Shown here piece after piece: positions 62,178 through 64,000 of a stretch of DNA of 64,000 nucleotides. How positions within the stretch are numbered: the stretch's first letter is position 1; each line of letters starts with the position of its first letter. Source of the stretch: Pseudomonadota bacterium (GTDB lineage: Bacteria; Pseudomonadota; Alphaproteobacteria; Rhizobiales; Xanthobacteraceae); assembly GCA_023422775.1 (NCBI GenBank), contig JAFAGM010000059.1, positions 1-64,000 of the forward strand. Direction: 5' to 3'. Made by a program: the position numbers and the translations under genes. The notes beneath the pieces are model-generated. The model was not told the origin of the DNA. It did no database searches and worked only from the letters and a program-made list of their open reading frames with translations.

Positions 62178-63908
62178 ATGCTGATGCTACCGCTCCAGCT
62201 GCAGACAGTGTCGCCGCCGCAGACGCCGTTGCAGTCGGCGTTGAGGGCCTGCGCGGGGTCGTTCGGACTGGTTTTCGCGTATAGCTGCAGCTACAATCTC
62301 CTGCTCCTCGCGCCTTCGATCTATCTGCTCCAGATCTACGACCGCGTGCTGTCGAGCCGCAGCGGCCATACGCTCCTGATGCTGACCATCATCGTCGCGT
62401 TCACCGTCGTGGTCGGCGGCATACTCGATGCGCTGCGCCGCGCCGCCCTGGGACGGATGGGCGAGTGGCTTGAGCAGGAACTCCATCCCTCGACGCTCTC
62501 CGCGTGCCTCAAATGCGCCCATGCCGACCGGGCGCGGGCCTCGGATGCGTATCGCGACCTTGCGATGCTGCGTCAGCTTGCGCAGTCCGGCGCGTGCTCG
62601 ACCTTGTTCGATGCGCTCTGGACGCCGCTCTTCCTCGGCGTTCTGTTCCTCGTGCATCCCCTGCTGGGCGTGATCGGCGTGCTCAGCGTGCTCTTCCTGC
62701 TTGGCCTCGGGCTTGTCGAAGACCGGCTTACGGAAGCGCCGATGGCGCGGTCGGCCGGCGCGCTGTCGAGGAGCCAGGGTTGGTTCGGCATGGCGGTCGG
62801 AAACCTGCACGTGATCAGGGCGATGGGAATGCTCGACGGTGCTGCGCGGTTGATCCGCCAGGCTGCGCAATATGCGAGGAATGAACAGGAAGTGGTGCAG
62901 CGCCGCCACGAAGCCATGATGCTGATCGCAAAGCCCGCGCGTGCGCTGGCGCACGTCCTGGTCATGGGCGCTGCCGCCTGGCTCGTACTGGAGCAGAACA
63001 GAAGTCCGGCCATCATATTCGCCACGACGCTGTTGTTCGGACGCGCGCTCGCGCCCGTCGAAGGCGCGGTTGCAGGCTGGAAGGCATTCGTGACGGCGCT
63101 CGCCGCCTACCGCCGGCTCAACGGCGTCATGTCGCCTGCCGCCACGGTTGCGAAGGTCAGGGCCCTCCCGGAGGGGAAGGGAGGTCTTACCGTCAGCCAT
63201 GTCGGCGTCGCCGCGCCGGGATCGGAAAACTGGATGCTGAAGGACGTGTCATTCAGTCTTGCTCCCGGTGAATGCCTGGGCATCATCGGTCCATCGGGCT
63301 CCGGCAAATCCACGCTCGGCAGGATCCTCACCGGAATCTTCGTGCCGTCGGCAGGTTCGGTCCTGCTCGACGGCATCGACATCCTGGCGCTGCACGAATC
63401 TGGCGGCGGCTCGCGCCTTGGATATCTGCCGCAGGATATCGATCTCGTCGGCGAAACGCTGAAGGACATCATTGCGCGGCTGGACGACGCGGATCCGCGA
63501 GAGGTGATGGAAGCCGCGAAACTGGCCGGCCTGCACGAGACAATCATGCGGCTGCCGCAGGCGTATGACACGGTCGTCACCGGTGGCGGGGCGCATCTCC
63601 CGCGCGGCTTTCGCCAGCGCCTCGGCCTGGCGCGGGCGTTTTTCGGCAAGCCGCATCTCGTCGTCCTCGACGAGCCGAATTCGAGCCTGGACAGTTTTGG
63701 CGAGCGCATGCTGTTCGACGCCATCGAACAGATGAAGGCGGCCAATACCATGGTGATCCTCATCACCCACCGGGTCGGCATCCTCGGCGCGACGAACAAG
63801 CTCGCCATCATGGAAGGCGGCGCGGTCAGCGCATTCGGTGACAGCAGGGAAGTTTTCGAAAGGTGTCTGGCAAGGCCACAGGTTGCTTCGCGCGAGCAGG
63901 TCTCATGA
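62178..63908 (+). CDS. Type I secretion system ABC transporter (permease-ATPase fusion, PrtD/AprD type)
   Basis: A 576-residue inner-membrane exporter. The membrane domain (residues about 20-320) starts with a hydrophobic SCSYNLLLLAPSIYLLQIYDRV motif typical of PrtD-type transporters; no C39 peptidase domain is present. The ATPase has Walker A G371-PSGSGKST-379, Q-loop LPQDIDL, Walker B HLVVLDEP, D-loop SSLD and switch His in ITHRVG. The signature is LPRGF (474-478) where LSGGQ is normal. ATG at 62178; ATG 62184 is also possible. It overlaps the next gene by four bases. Confidence 0.9.
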   Translation: MLMLPLQLQTVSPPQTPLQSALRACAGSFGLVFAYSCSYNLLLLAPSIYLLQIYDRVLSSRSGHTLLMLTIIVAFTVVVGGILDALRRAALGRMGEWLEQELHPSTLSACLKCAHADRARASDAYRDLAMLRQLAQSGACSTLFDALWTPLFLGVLFLVHPLLGVIGVLSVLFLLGLGLVEDRLTEAPMARSAGALSRSQGWFGMAVGNLHVIRAMGMLDGAARLIRQAAQYARNEQEVVQRRHEAMMLIAKPARALAHVLVMGAAAWLVLEQNRSPAIIFATTLLFGRALAPVEGAVAGWKAFVTALAAYRRLNGVMSPAATVAKVRALPEGKGGLTVSHVGVAAPGSENWMLKDVSFSLAPGECLGIIGPSGSGKSTLGRILTGIFVPSAGSVLLDGIDILALHESGGGSRLGYLPQDIDLVGETLKDIIARLDDADPREVMEAAKLAGLHETIMRLPQAYDTVVTGGGAHLPRGFRQRLGLARAFFGKPHLVVLDEPNSSLDSFGERMLFDAIEQMKAANTMVILITHRVGILGATNKLAIMEGGAVSAFGDSREVFERCLARPQVASREQVS

Positions 63909-64000
63909 AGATGTCATTCGCGCGCGTCGATGCTCGGGGGATCGCACGGTGGCTGGCATCGGCGGCGCCGGCGTTTCCTGACCGGCTTCGCCGCGTCACC
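63905..64000 (+). CDS. Start of a probable HlyD-family membrane fusion protein (window edge)
   Basis: Thirty-two codons from ATG 63905 (MKMSFARVDARGIARWLASA) run off the window without a stop. It overlaps the transporter stop (ATGA). Position after a PrtD-type transporter makes a periplasmic adaptor (HlyD/AprE) the natural expectation. The visible sequence is too short for a domain match. Confidence 0.5.
   Translation, partial: MKMSFARVDARGIARWLASAAPAFPDRLRRVT

Overview
The window reads as chromosomal DNA of an alphaproteobacterium of the Bradyrhizobium/Rhodopseudomonas group. The support is high GC, GTG starts, an aa3-type oxidase subunit IV peptide beside a split-alpha (pntAA-pntAB-pntB) transhydrogenase, GapR, DUF1244 and YdcH proteins, GTTC-N7-GTTC boxes of the alphaproteobacterial LexA type, and palindromic intergenic repeats typical of this group. 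The genus is an inference. No tRNA, rRNA, CRISPR array, phage or insertion sequence was recognised.

Region 1 (1-12.3 kb) groups genes for living without vitamin B12. They are metE (cobalamin-independent methionine synthase, 3' end outside the window) behind a cobalamin riboswitch; the methylcitrate cycle (thioesterase-prpD-prpC-prpB) with a divergent ScfR/RamB/PrpR-type regulator; and a second cobalamin riboswitch ahead of nrdA-nrdB. NrdB has Phe where the radical Tyr normally sits, which marks a class Ic (Mn/Fe) type enzyme.

Region 2 (12.4-30 kb) is mostly core genome: a GT87-like membrane transferase, TetR, OsmC, DUF1036-pyk, DUF1244, gapR, an L,D-transpeptidase followed by a MepK/YcbK-like endopeptidase (as in E. 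coli ycbB-ycbK), a sigma-54 response regulator, TerC, an XRE regulator with a coupled unknown protein, pepF, a secreted intradiol dioxygenase-like protein, and an AbrB/Doc toxin-antitoxin pair with a perfect palindromic operator.

Region 3 (30-46 kb) holds pntAA-pntAB-pntB, an alpha/beta hydrolase, a cupin, a Lys/Ala/Pro-rich membrane-anchored protein, a TPR lipoprotein, rpsU, aqpZ, purE-purK, two cyclic-di-GMP proteins, two YdcH paralogues and two small genes behind a LexA-like box.

Region 4 (46-58.4 kb) holds glpD and two convergent, individually incomplete ABC importers (one without a binding protein, one without an ATPase). After them come a class III cyclase, a transglutaminase-like protease, an amidohydrolase and a frameshifted YdhR-like monooxygenase.

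Region 5 (59-64 kb) is the most unusual. A second LexA-like box lies between DUF3072 and three small coiled-coil/unknown genes. Next come two arginine-free and cysteine-free Gly/Asn-rich repeat proteins that share the motifs NSAGNGGDG and DQSxxxMAGxGGDGG. Each is closed by a strong hairpin, and both are followed by a type I secretion ABC transporter with a degenerate signature motif and the start of its probable membrane fusion protein. This looks like a secretion locus for a substrate family I do not recognise.
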